Position numbers and translations under genes: made by a program. Below, piece by piece: positions 8,478-16,042 of a DNA stretch of 52,983 nucleotides. The notes under the pieces were generated by a model. It saw nothing but the letters and a program-made list of their open reading frames with translations. It did not search any database and was not told the DNA's origin. This DNA is from Frankiaceae bacterium (GTDB taxonomy: Bacteria > Actinomycetota > Actinomycetes > JAFAQI01). The DNA is taken from contig JAFAZI010000130.1 in NCBI GenBank assembly GCA_019239875.1, positions 1-52,983 of the forward strand. The letters run 5' to 3'. Position 1 is the first letter of the stretch, and every line of letters starts with the position of its first letter.

Positions 8478-8514
8478 GGGCCGGGCGGGGCGGGGCGGCA
8501 GCGGGGCGGGGTTG
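8478..8514 (+). other. G-rich tract, possible G-quadruplex
   Basis: At least six runs of three or four G separated mostly by one or two C or A bases lie between the inverted repeat and the end of the convergent glycosyltransferase gene. The spacing satisfies the usual G-quadruplex rule on the plus strand. A functional role is not shown. Confidence 0.4.
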
Positions 8515-8525
8515 GAGGTGTGGGG

Positions 8526-9533
8526 TCAGAGAACGAGGGTGCGGTGGCGGATCGAGCCCCACAGACACGCGATGAGCTCCGCGGCGTCAACCAGAAAGGC
8601 CCCTGGTACGACGGCCCAGCGGCTGCGAGGGCCCGTCCCCGGCAGCGGTGCCAACGCGCCGCGATACACGGCATACGCCACAACCATGGCGCCGAAGAAG
8701 GCCCACTCGCTCCACAGGCCAGGCTCCGACGCGACCCCGATGACACCGAGGAGCACGCCCAGCACCCACACGTGTGACGGCCGCCAGATGAAGCGCCACG
8801 TGAACTTCTCCCGCAGCCCGGGGTGACGTTTGGCGGCGAGGGCGACGCTCTGCCACCGCCAGCTGTCGCGGATCGCGCGCCGCAGGCTCGAGCGCGGTAC
8901 GTCGTGGAAGACCACCGCCTCGGGCACGAACGATGACGACGCGCCCGCTTCCTTTGCCCGCCAGGCGAAGTCCGTGTCCTCGCCTGCGGGGAATCGGAAA
9001 GCCTCGTGGAACCCGTCCATCCGTTCGAGGACGTCACGGCGATAGGCGATGTTGCAGGTCTGGTAGTAGCCGTCTTCCGAGGCCACGTCGAGAGTCCGGC
9101 TGAAGGGCCCTTGGTGCTCCCGCTGCTCCGGGTCGGGCAACGTCCGCCCTTGCGCCATGTCGACCGTGTCCGTCGCGGCCGCAAGCGCAGCGAGCCAGCC
9201 CGGCTGTGGCACGCAGTCGTCATCGGTGAACGCGACCACGGACGCCGTGGTGGCGCGCCACCCGACGTTTCGCGCGGTGGCGGGCCCGGCATTGCGGGCG
9301 AGGTGAATCACCTGCACCGGTACAGCCGCATCGCGGGCGAGGTCGTCCAGGACAGACCTCGTGTCGTCGGTCGACGCGTCGTTGACGACGACGATCTCGA
9401 TGCCGTCGACCGCGGCCTGGGCATCGAGTCCCGTGAACAAACGCGGGAGCAGGTCCGCGCGGTTGTGGGTGGGGACGACGATTGCGATCGCCGGTGTGCC
9501 GTCAGTCGCCGGCGGCAAAGTCGGCCTCGACAT
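8526..9533 (-). CDS. Membrane-anchored glycosyltransferase family 2
   Basis: A 335-residue protein from ATG 9533, which overlaps the end of the ATPase gene by 32 bases. The GT2 domain has AIVVPTHNRADLL near the start, IVVVNDAST, the metal-binding DDD in FTDDDCVPQ, and GEDTDFAWR. After about residue 230 come hydrophobic segments (VWVLGVLLGVIG, FFGAMVVAYAVY and a weaker one), so the enzyme is probably held in the cytoplasmic membrane. It is third in the minus-strand operon after the ABC permease and ATPase, so it may act on the glycan that pair exports. Donor and linkage are unknown. A closely similar layout occurs at 17473-18483. Confidence 0.9.
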   Translation of the reverse strand: MSRPTLPPATDGTPAIAIVVPTHNRADLLPRLFTGLDAQAAVDGIEIVVVNDASTDDTRSVLDDLARDAAVPVQVIHLARNAGPATARNVGWRATTASVVAFTDDDCVPQPGWLAALAAATDTVDMAQGRTLPDPEQREHQGPFSRTLDVASEDGYYQTCNIAYRRDVLERMDGFHEAFRFPAGEDTDFAWRAKEAGASSSFVPEAVVFHDVPRSSLRRAIRDSWRWQSVALAAKRHPGLREKFTWRFIWRPSHVWVLGVLLGVIGVASEPGLWSEWAFFGAMVVAYAVYRGALAPLPGTGPRSRWAVVPGAFLVDAAELIACLWGSIRHRTLVL

Positions 9534-10686
9534 CGATGACACCGTGCGCGTCGAGCTTTCCCTGCACGAAGAGCGTGACCGGCGCCGGCTCCGACAGGAT
9601 CGCGATCTTGTCGTCGGCGGCGATGCTGCCGAGATGCATCCGCACGCCATAGGTACCGGTCGGCATCTGCGCGTTCCACGTCACCTCGTAGACGCGCCTT
9701 TCACCCGCGGCGAGCGGCGGGAACGGCCGGCTCCGATTGCCCTGGTGGAAGATGGCGTCGCCGCGTGGCCCGTCGATCGTCAGGCCGACGAACGGCCGCT
9801 CGATGTCGCGATGCGCAGCAACCGACACTCGCGCGGTGAGGCGCTCGCCGGTCGGTGTCGCGTTCACGGGAGTCCCGCTGCCGTTGCAGATCGCGAACTC
9901 GGTCACGTCCGCAACGTTCGGCACGACCTCGACCGCGCCGGCCTGCACCTGCGCCTCGTCGTCGAGCAGGGCATGCAGCGTCGAGATGGCCTCGAGGGTG
10001 GGCCCGTCGTACCGGACGGTCCCTTCGTGGAGGACGACGGTACGACGGCACAGCCGCTCGACCATCGACAGGTTGTGGCTGACCAGCAGCACGCTCGCGC
10101 CGCTGGTGCGGATCTCGTCGATCCGTTTCAGGCACTTCATCTGGAAGGCGAAGTCGCCGACTGCGAGCACTTCGTCGACCAGGAGCACCTGCGGATCGGC
10201 CTGCACGGCGACCGCGAAGCCGAGTCGGACCTGCATGCCGGACGAGTAGAACTTCACCGGGGTGTCGATGAAGTCGTCGATCTCCGCGAAGTCGACGATC
10301 GCGTCGAAGCGGCGCTCGATGTCGCGGCGCGACATGCCGAGGATCGTGCCGTTGAGGAAAACGTTGTCGCGGCCGGTCAGCTCGGGGTGGAACCCGACAC
10401 CGACCGAGATCAGTGGCGCCACTCGGCCGTACACGGTGACGGTGCCTTCCGTCGGCGCGGTGATGCCGCCGAGCAGCTGTAACAGCGTTGACTTCCCAGA
10501 GCCGTTGCGTCCCACGACACCGACGCACTCTCCGGAGTCGATGCGCAGGTCGACACCGCGCAGCGCCCACAGCCGGTCGGTACGTGACCGCGCGGCCAGC
10601 CGGACCAGGGCGTGGGCGAGCATCGGCTGGTCGTGGTACTTCACGTACTGCTTGCCGACGCCCTCGACGACGATCGATCCGCTCAC
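9502..10686 (-). CDS. Polysaccharide ABC exporter, ATP-binding subunit (Wzt/TagH type)
   Basis: A 394-residue GTG-started ATPase. Walker A GRNGSGKST is at residues 59-67, the signature YSSGMQVRLGF (a degenerate LSGGQ, usual in this family) at 147-157, Walker B VLLVDE at 167-172, and the switch histidine in VSHNLSM near 201. The extra ~150-residue C-terminal beta-rich domain resembles the Wzt carbohydrate-binding domain that recognises the non-reducing end of the glycan. Its GTG overlaps the permease stop by four bases. With the permease it should drive ATP-dependent export of lipid-linked polysaccharide across the cytoplasmic membrane. The presence of a C-terminal domain suggests recognition of a terminal modification, for which the nearby methyltransferases are candidates. 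Confidence 0.95.
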   Translation of the reverse strand: MSGSIVVEGVGKQYVKYHDQPMLAHALVRLAARSRTDRLWALRGVDLRIDSGECVGVVGRNGSGKSTLLQLLGGITAPTEGTVTVYGRVAPLISVGVGFHPELTGRDNVFLNGTILGMSRRDIERRFDAIVDFAEIDDFIDTPVKFYSSGMQVRLGFAVAVQADPQVLLVDEVLAVGDFAFQMKCLKRIDEIRTSGASVLLVSHNLSMVERLCRRTVVLHEGTVRYDGPTLEAISTLHALLDDEAQVQAGAVEVVPNVADVTEFAICNGSGTPVNATPTGERLTARVSVAAHRDIERPFVGLTIDGPRGDAIFHQGNRSRPFPPLAAGERRVYEVTWNAQMPTGTYGVRMHLGSIAADDKIAILSEPAPVTLFVQGKLDAHGVIDVEADFAAGD

Positions 10687-11513
10687 AGCAGGTCCGCCAG
10701 CACCCGGTCACGGGAGCAGTGCACGTAGACGGCAGCGATAGCGAGGGCGACCGTCCAGGCGCCGCTGATGAGGACGGCGTGTCCCCAGTCGGCGGCGCCA
10801 CCGGCGATCGCGTAGTGGAAGAGCTGCACGATGCCGGTCGCCGGGTTGGCGAGCACGACGTGGCGCAGTGCCGACGGGTATCGCTGGAGTGGCAGGAAGA
10901 CGGGCGTGAGGTAGAGCAGCCCGGTGAACAGGGCCTGGACGACGTACCGGATGTCGCGGAAGTACACGTGCAGCGCCGACAGCGTCAGGACCGCTGCCGA
11001 GCAGAGCAGCACCAGCAGCAGGGTTGCCGGTATCAGGATCAGGATGTGGGCGTCGAGACCATCGCCGAATCCGATCGCAAGGGCGAACACGATCAGGATG
11101 TTGATCGCGAGTCCGTAGAGGTTGGCGCGGGCCTGCACGAGCGGCAACACGGCGCGGGGGAAGTAGATCTTGTTGGTCAGCCCCGAGTTGTCGACGATCG
11201 ACGTCGAGCCGGCCGTGATCGTGCTCGTGAAATACGTCCACACCGCCATGCCGGTGAACACGAAGACCGGATAGCTCGTGGACGTGTGGATTCTCACCAC
11301 CCGCGAGAACACGATCGAGAGCACGGTTGCCTGGATCAATGGCAGGCCTGCCGCCCACAGCACGCCCAGTGAGGATCGCCGGTAGCGGACGAAGAACTCC
11401 TTGCGGGCGAGCGTCGTGATCAGCTCGCGGCATTCCCACACCGAGGCGAACAGCTGTCGCGGTGACGCCGAGCTGTTGGACAGCCGGAGTACGTCGGTTT
11501 CGGTGGCGGACAT
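10683..11513 (-). CDS. Polysaccharide ABC exporter, permease subunit (Wzm/TagG type)
   Basis: A 276-residue ABC-2 type permease from ATG 11513. It begins with a cytoplasmic N-terminus (ELITTLARKEFFVRYRRSSLG, split by an amphipathic segment before the first membrane helix) typical of TagG/Wzm proteins, then shows about six hydrophobic segments. The HVYFRDIRYVVQ stretch before the fifth segment is characteristic of the family. The open frame extends upstream to 12476, but that part is antisense to a methyltransferase gene. It is first of three in a minus-strand operon with the ATPase and a GT2. It forms the membrane channel for exporting the glycan on its polyprenyl carrier. Confidence 0.94.
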   Translation of the reverse strand: MSATETDVLRLSNSSASPRQLFASVWECRELITTLARKEFFVRYRRSSLGVLWAAGLPLIQATVLSIVFSRVVRIHTSTSYPVFVFTGMAVWTYFTSTITAGSTSIVDNSGLTNKIYFPRAVLPLVQARANLYGLAINILIVFALAIGFGDGLDAHILILIPATLLLVLLCSAAVLTLSALHVYFRDIRYVVQALFTGLLYLTPVFLPLQRYPSALRHVVLANPATGIVQLFHYAIAGGAADWGHAVLISGAWTVALAIAAVYVHCSRDRVLADLL

Positions 11514-11521
11514 GGCGAACC

Positions 11522-11527
11522 AGCATG
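11522..11527 (-). promoter_or_regulatory. Putative -10 box for the ABC exporter operon
   Basis: CATGCT on the minus strand, eight bases before ATG 11513. This is the spacing of a leaderless or nearly leaderless actinobacterial transcript. No ribosome site is visible in the short gap. The -35 box is unclear. Confidence 0.3.
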
Positions 11528-11540
11528 TCACGCCGCCACC

Positions 11541-11569
11541 TTCGCAAGCCGGTGTCGGGCTGGCATGAT
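11541..11569 (+). promoter_or_regulatory. Putative promoter for the micro-ORF and methyltransferase
   Basis: TTCGCA (11541-11546), a 17-base spacer and CATGAT (11564-11569). Transcription would start at about the GTG at 11578, making a leaderless message for the 16-codon ORF that overlaps the methyltransferase start. Confidence 0.35.
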
Positions 11570-11577
11570 GGCCCATC

Positions 11578-11628
11578 GTGACCGCTCCGATCGACTCGCG
11601 TGTGTGGGCTCTCCCGGGCCGCCGATGA
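11578..11628 (+). CDS. Possible leaderless 16-residue leader peptide ORF
   Basis: GTG 11578 opens a 16-codon frame (VTAPIDSRVWALPGRR) ending in a TGA at 11626-11628 that overlaps the ATG of the methyltransferase at 11625 in an ATGA. It sits eight bases after a putative -10 box. The arrangement would let ribosomes that load on the 5' end terminate and re-start on the methyltransferase, which itself lacks a clear ribosome site. The peptide has no run of one amino acid that would suggest attenuation. It is short enough to be chance. Confidence 0.35.
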   Translation: MTAPIDSRVWALPGRR

Positions 11629-12362
11629 AGGCCGAGGACGCGAGTCGCCATTACGCGGACCGCGATGATCGCGAGGCGCAAACCGCGCCCGGAGAAGTGC
11701 GCGCCGGCCTCCGTCGCTTTCTCGCGGAGCACACGGTCGCGTCGCCGATCCTCGAGATCGGGACTGGTATTGGCGGCAACCTGCCGGACCTCAACGAAGC
11801 CGGACCGACATTCGGCATCGAGATCTCGCACGGGGCGGCGAGGGAGGCGGCGTCCTTGGCGCCGGTGGCGGTTGCCGACGCGGGCCGGTTGCCGTTCGGC
11901 GACGCGTCGATGGGCACGCTGGTCTGCACCGAGGTGCTCGAGCACGTGGACGAGCTCGACCGGGTGCTGGCTGAGATGGCGAGGGTGATCCGGCCGAACG
12001 GACTGGCGTACGTCACCACGCCGAACTACTCCAACCTTGCAGGCCTCCACAAGTGGTGGGCGGACCGCCGCTCCGGACGGCACGACTGGAATCCCTGGGG
12101 CGCCCACGAGGGTGGGTACGAGGCCTTCATGACCGGCCGCCGGCTGTGGCGAGCGGCTCGCCCGCACTTCGAGCTCGTGGCGGTGCGCGGTCTGGACTTC
12201 GGTCAGGCCATCACCGGCCGGTTCGCCGTCACCGACCGGATCGCCTGGAGTCGCGCCGGAAACGCCGTCATCCGCAAGACGCTGCCTCGGCTCGCCCGGT
12301 CGACCGGCGCAGTCGCCTGGCATGGAATGCACATCGAGCTGACGATGCGACGGCTCTCGTAA
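11625..12362 (+). CDS. SAM-dependent methyltransferase
   Basis: A 245-residue class I methyltransferase. Motif I is ILEIGTGIGGNL near residues 42-53; FGIEISHGA, the acidic strand, follows, then LVCTEVLEHV and RVIRPNGLAYVTT. An in-frame ATG at 11565 would add 20 residues that look like non-coding translation (MMAHRDRSDRL...). I prefer ATG 11625 because it overlaps the stop of a possible leader ORF. The gene stands alone on the plus strand between two minus-strand operons. It probably methylates the glycan or a precursor; the sequence does not show the acceptor. Confidence 0.85.
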   Translation: MKAEDASRHYADRDDREAQTAPGEVRAGLRRFLAEHTVASPILEIGTGIGGNLPDLNEAGPTFGIEISHGAAREAASLAPVAVADAGRLPFGDASMGTLVCTEVLEHVDELDRVLAEMARVIRPNGLAYVTTPNYSNLAGLHKWWADRRSGRHDWNPWGAHEGGYEAFMTGRRLWRAARPHFELVAVRGLDFGQAITGRFAVTDRIAWSRAGNAVIRKTLPRLARSTGAVAWHGMHIELTMRRLS

Positions 12363-12402
12363 GACCCGTCCATGCAGTCGGCGGCTAGGCAACCGGAGAG
12401 TG

Positions 12403-13902
12403 CTACTGCCTCCCGCGAGCCCGCCTGCCGCGGTAGGCGACCACGGTCCGCCCGCTGCGGTCGGGGACGGTTCCAATCAGCCCGTTCCGTGCCGCACGCT
12501 CCATCAGAGCCGCCGCGTCCATCCCACCGTCCGCCTGCTGCGCCGCATTGACCACGACGATGCTGGCGGCCGCCTCGATCCGATCGAGCTGTTCCGTGGC
12601 GGTCGGTGACGTCTCGAGGTGGTCCAAGCACAGCACGACGTCGACAGCCGGCGGAAGGTCCGCGTCGGCGACGAGGTCAGCAGCGATGTGATGGGCGGCG
12701 CAGCGGTACCTGACGTAGTCCGAGTCGATGTCCTCACCGTCGCGGAAGGTCACCATGTACCCGGCGCGGGCAAGGTCGATCCCGGCGCTGCCGTCGTGGG
12801 CCGCCCAGTCGATGACGGTGCTGCCTTCGGGTGCCTCCGACTTCAGCAGTGAGAGGGCGGGCTCATGCGTGTCGGCCATTGCGCTCGCTGTCCACGCATA
12901 CACACGGTCGACCTCGCTCGTCGCCTTGCGTGCGTTGTTGAGCTTCGTCGGAGTGAACTCGCCGTCGAGGTAGTCGACCAGATCGCAGAGCGTCTCGGCT
13001 GCGTCGAAACGGCGGATGAACTCCGGTGCCAGCCGGCGGTAGTAGACCGCGTTCGCGTGATCACGGACGCGCCGGCGGACGGGGCCGAGCCAGGCCGGGA
13101 TCACGTCGGCCAGCCGTGTGACGGGCAGCGTCCGACGGCGGGCGAGAGAGGTCTGGCATCTTCGGAGGAAGAAGGGCTCGACCGTTGGGTGCTTGTGACA
13201 CATCAGCCGCTCGCTTGCAGCGACCCCCTCGAAGCGCCGGGCGATGGCATCCCATGTGTAGTCGTGCAGATGCCGGACCTGAGCAGCAGGCTGGTAGATC
13301 AGACGAAGTCCCTTGTCCGCAAGGCGGACCCCGAGGTCGAGATCCTCGTAACCGAAGTAGAAGTCGGTGTCGAATCCGCCGACCGATGTGAACAGCTCGC
13401 GCTTCATCGACAAGTTGCTCGCAAACATCCGGCCGGGTCCGACGTCCTCGCCCGATCGACCGTCGAGCAGCTGGTAGTCGAACTGTGTGTTGGACCAGTC
13501 CAGCCAGCGATTCAGGGGGTTGCGAGCAACCCTCGGGTGCCACTGGACGAGCCCGAGGATCGCGTCGGTCAGAGCGGGGAACTCGTTGTGCGACGCGACG
13601 TGCCGCTGAACCAGGTCGAGCTCAGGGATCGTGTCGTCACCGAGGAACATCACGATTCGCCGCGTTGACGCGGCAGCGCCAAGGTTGCGACCGGCGCCTG
13701 GTCCGGCGTCCTCGGTACGCACGAGTCTGATCCCCGGCAGGTCGGGTGGCGACTGGTCCTCGCCGTTGACGACCACGATGGTCTCCGCGCCGCTCGACGT
13801 CTGATCCCTGAGCGCCTCCAGCGTCATCGCGAGGATGTCCCACCGGTTTCGCGTGGGGATCACGACGGAGACGTCAGCCGCGGTGAAGGCGGGCTCAGGC
13901 AT
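12403..13902 (-). CDS. Glycosyltransferase family 2 fused to a degenerate methyltransferase-like domain
   Basis: A 499-residue protein from ATG 13902. Residues 11-240 form a GT2 domain: VSVVIPTRNRWDIL (11-24), GAGRNLGAA, GDDT at 88-91 in the place of the DxD motif, and GYEDLDLG at 184-191. Residues ~245-340 are an Arg-rich linker. Residues ~345-499 resemble a class I methyltransferase, with TVIDWAAHDGSAGIDLA (362-378) where motif I would be and VDVVLCLDHLETSP (420-433) for the later strand. The glycine-rich loop is changed (DWAAHDG for D-x-G-x-G-x-G), so SAM binding is doubtful and the domain may be structural or regulatory. It lies 80 bases after a GT4 gene in the same direction. The GT2 part resembles the one at 47373 (both have WHP, RWLD and QF-Y blocks). 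Confidence 0.85.
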   Translation of the reverse strand: MPEPAFTAADVSVVIPTRNRWDILAMTLEALRDQTSSGAETIVVVNGEDQSPPDLPGIRLVRTEDAGPGAGRNLGAAASTRRIVMFLGDDTIPELDLVQRHVASHNEFPALTDAILGLVQWHPRVARNPLNRWLDWSNTQFDYQLLDGRSGEDVGPGRMFASNLSMKRELFTSVGGFDTDFYFGYEDLDLGVRLADKGLRLIYQPAAQVRHLHDYTWDAIARRFEGVAASERLMCHKHPTVEPFFLRRCQTSLARRRTLPVTRLADVIPAWLGPVRRRVRDHANAVYYRRLAPEFIRRFDAAETLCDLVDYLDGEFTPTKLNNARKATSEVDRVYAWTASAMADTHEPALSLLKSEAPEGSTVIDWAAHDGSAGIDLARAGYMVTFRDGEDIDSDYVRYRCAAHHIAADLVADADLPPAVDVVLCLDHLETSPTATEQLDRIEAAASIVVVNAAQQADGGMDAAALMERAARNGLIGTVPDRSGRTVVAYRGRRARGRQ

Positions 13903-13982
13903 CGACGCCGCCCCCAGAGCTGCGTGCCTGATGCTTGATCCCGGATCCGATGAGCCGCCCAAGCACGGGATCGACCCTAGCT

Positions 13983-15056
13983 TCAGGCGATGGCCGCGTC
14001 GTACGCGTCGAGGTGCTGCGGTCCCACGACGTCCCAGCTCCACCGCGCCGCGTGTGTCGCGCAGACGGCCGGCGTTGCGGGGTTCTCGGCGAGGGCGACG
14101 GTCTCGATGATGGCCACGGCGAGCGAGGCCGCGTCGTCCGGCTCCGCCAGATTGCCGACGGCTGGTACGACGATCTCTGGTAAGCCGCCGGATCGGGCAC
14201 CGACCACCGGCGTCCCGCACGCGAGTGACTCGACCAGAACGAGCCCGAACGCCTCGTCCACCGACGGCAGCACGGTGACGTGAGCGCGACGGAATCGCTC
14301 GCTGACGTCGGCAAAGGTGCCAACACCTGGCGTGTCCATCGCGGCCCGGACCGCAGGGTCGACGTCGTCGGGGAGTACGCCAGGCCCTGCGATGACCAGA
14401 CGCGCCTGCGGCACCGACTTCAACACCATCGGCATCGCGTCGAGCATGACCGACAGGCGCTTGCGCCGGTCTTCGACGTCGGCGGCGAACAACAGCTCGG
14501 GCCGGCCACGGCGCGCCCGGAGATTCGGTGAGAAGACGTCGAGACGGACTCCCGGCTGCACGACACGGGCCGGCACGCCAGTCATGGCCGTGGTCTCCGA
14601 TGCGGCCGAGGCTGACAGCGCGGTGACCACGTTGGCGGCATGGCACGCGCGGTCGAGCAGCTTGCGGTCGGGGCGGCGGATCTTCTTCCGTAGCGGACCT
14701 GGGTGCCCGATGACGGAGTAGACAACCCGTTGCTTCGCTTTGACGGCGGCGACCGTGGCCGAGGTTGCGAGCGAGTGCACGACGTCGTACCGATGTGAAG
14801 AGAGCCAGGGCAGAACGGTTCGTCCGAAACCGTCGAGGCCGGTCAAGCCCCGACGGTCAGCCATGCTGGTCGGCCGCGGTGCCAGCTTCACGATGCGCGA
14901 CCCGGCGGCGTACTCCGTCGTGTCGGTGGCACCAACTGTCACGAAGTCGACGTCGTGACCCTGGCTCGTCAGCCACCACGCGAGGTCATGGGCATAACGT
15001 TCACCGCCGCGCCGCACCTCTGGCCAGCTGAAGGGATGAAGCAGCGCGATCCGCAT
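13983..15056 (-). CDS. Glycosyltransferase family 4
   Basis: A 357-residue GT-B enzyme from ATG 15056, two bases after the stop of the dehydratase-like gene. The N-terminus IALLHPFSWPEVRRGGERY is the GT4 phosphate-loop region, YDVVHSLATSATVAA follows, and the C-terminal half has LLFAADVEDRRKRL and the EX7E motif in DEAFGLVLVESLACG. Likely a retaining hexosyl- or rhamnosyltransferase at the membrane face. It is third of four same-strand genes (nucleotidyltransferase, dehydratase-like SDR, this enzyme, GT2 fusion), so its donor may be the sugar nucleotide made by the first two. Confidence 0.93.
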   Translation of the reverse strand: MRIALLHPFSWPEVRRGGERYAHDLAWWLTSQGHDVDFVTVGATDTTEYAAGSRIVKLAPRPTSMADRRGLTGLDGFGRTVLPWLSSHRYDVVHSLATSATVAAVKAKQRVVYSVIGHPGPLRKKIRRPDRKLLDRACHAANVVTALSASAASETTAMTGVPARVVQPGVRLDVFSPNLRARRGRPELLFAADVEDRRKRLSVMLDAMPMVLKSVPQARLVIAGPGVLPDDVDPAVRAAMDTPGVGTFADVSERFRRAHVTVLPSVDEAFGLVLVESLACGTPVVGARSGGLPEIVVPAVGNLAEPDDAASLAVAIIETVALAENPATPAVCATHAARWSWDVVGPQHLDAYDAAIA

Positions 15057-15058
15057 CG

Positions 15059-16042
15059 TCAGGGTGCGAAGGACGAACTGCCCTGCGCCAGATTGTCGCG
15101 GTACCAGTCGATGGTGCGGGACAGCCCTTCCTCGAGACTTACTTCCGACGTCCAACCCACTCGCTCGGTGGCCTTCGTCGCGTCGGCGTACATCCGGGGG
15201 ATCTCGATCGGCCGTTCCTCGAGCGCGCCGAACTCCGCCTCGACCGGGTTGCCCATGAGGTCGAGGATCAAGGTGGCGAGATCTCGCATCGACACCTCTC
15301 GGCCGCACCCGAGGTTGAACAGGTCGCCGTCGATGCCGGGAGCGGTCGCGAGCTTGAGGAACCCGGCGGCGAGGTCGTCGACGTAGTTGAACTCACGGGT
15401 CTGCAGCCCTTGCGTCATCTTGAGCGGCCGTTTCTGGAGGCCGCGGGTGATGATCTCGGGAATGACGCGGTCAGGGGACTGCATCGGTCCGTACGCGTTG
15501 AATGGCCGCGCCCGCACGATCGGCCACGATCGGGCATCGCCGAGCAGCCGGCAGTACTCCTCAGCACTGTGCTTCGAGACCGCATACGGCGAGATCGGGT
15601 GCACCGCCGCGTCCTCACGGTAGGGAACATCGATGTCGCCGTAGATCTCGCTCGTGCCGGTGTTGAGGAACCGGGTGACGTCGACGTTCTCGAGGGCCAT
15701 CAACAAGTTCACGGTGCCCTGGATGTTGACCTGGATGCATTCATCCGTCCGGTTCCACGATTTGCCGACGTGCGTGTACGCCCCGAGATGGAAGACGTAG
15801 GACGGCCGCACGTCTGCGGCGAGGATGTTCAATGCACCGCGGTCGGTAAGCGAAGCCTCGTGGAGCGTGATCTTGTCGCGGATCGCGAGCAGCCGGGTCG
15901 GATAGACCGATGACACGGTGCTCGTCAGCGCGTGGACCTGGGCCCCTTCGTCAACCAGGCGCCTGGTCAGGTGGGAGCCGATGAAACCGGATGCGCCTGT
16001 CACGAGGACGCGCCGCCCGGCTAGTTCCGATTCGGCAGCCAT
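15059..16042 (-). CDS. NAD(P)-dependent sugar-nucleotide dehydratase/epimerase (extended SDR)
   Basis: A 327-residue extended short-chain dehydrogenase. The Rossmann motif TGASGFIGSH is at residues 15-24, a TSEIYG motif supplies the acidic residue seen in 4,6-dehydratases (compare T-D-E or S-S-E in family members), and YAVSKHSAEEY holds the catalytic Tyr and Lys. RARPFNAYGPMQSPDRVI and REFNYVDDLAAG are typical substrate-side blocks. Its ATG lies 22 bases inside the upstream RfbF-like gene. Paired with that gene it may act as a CDP-glucose 4,6-dehydratase analogue, but a GDP- or dTDP-sugar substrate, or an epimerase role, is equally possible from sequence. Confidence 0.88.
   Translation of the reverse strand: MAAESELAGRRVLVTGASGFIGSHLTRRLVDEGAQVHALTSTVSSVYPTRLLAIRDKITLHEASLTDRGALNILAADVRPSYVFHLGAYTHVGKSWNRTDECIQVNIQGTVNLLMALENVDVTRFLNTGTSEIYGDIDVPYREDAAVHPISPYAVSKHSAEEYCRLLGDARSWPIVRARPFNAYGPMQSPDRVIPEIITRGLQKRPLKMTQGLQTREFNYVDDLAAGFLKLATAPGIDGDLFNLGCGREVSMRDLATLILDLMGNPVEAEFGALEERPIEIPRMYADATKATERVGWTSEVSLEEGLSRTIDWYRDNLAQGSSSFAP

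Noticed and set aside
10683-12476. Upstream extension of the ABC permease frame beyond ATG 11513.
   Set aside because: The extra ~320 residues have no membrane-protein character and overlap the methyltransferase on the other strand.
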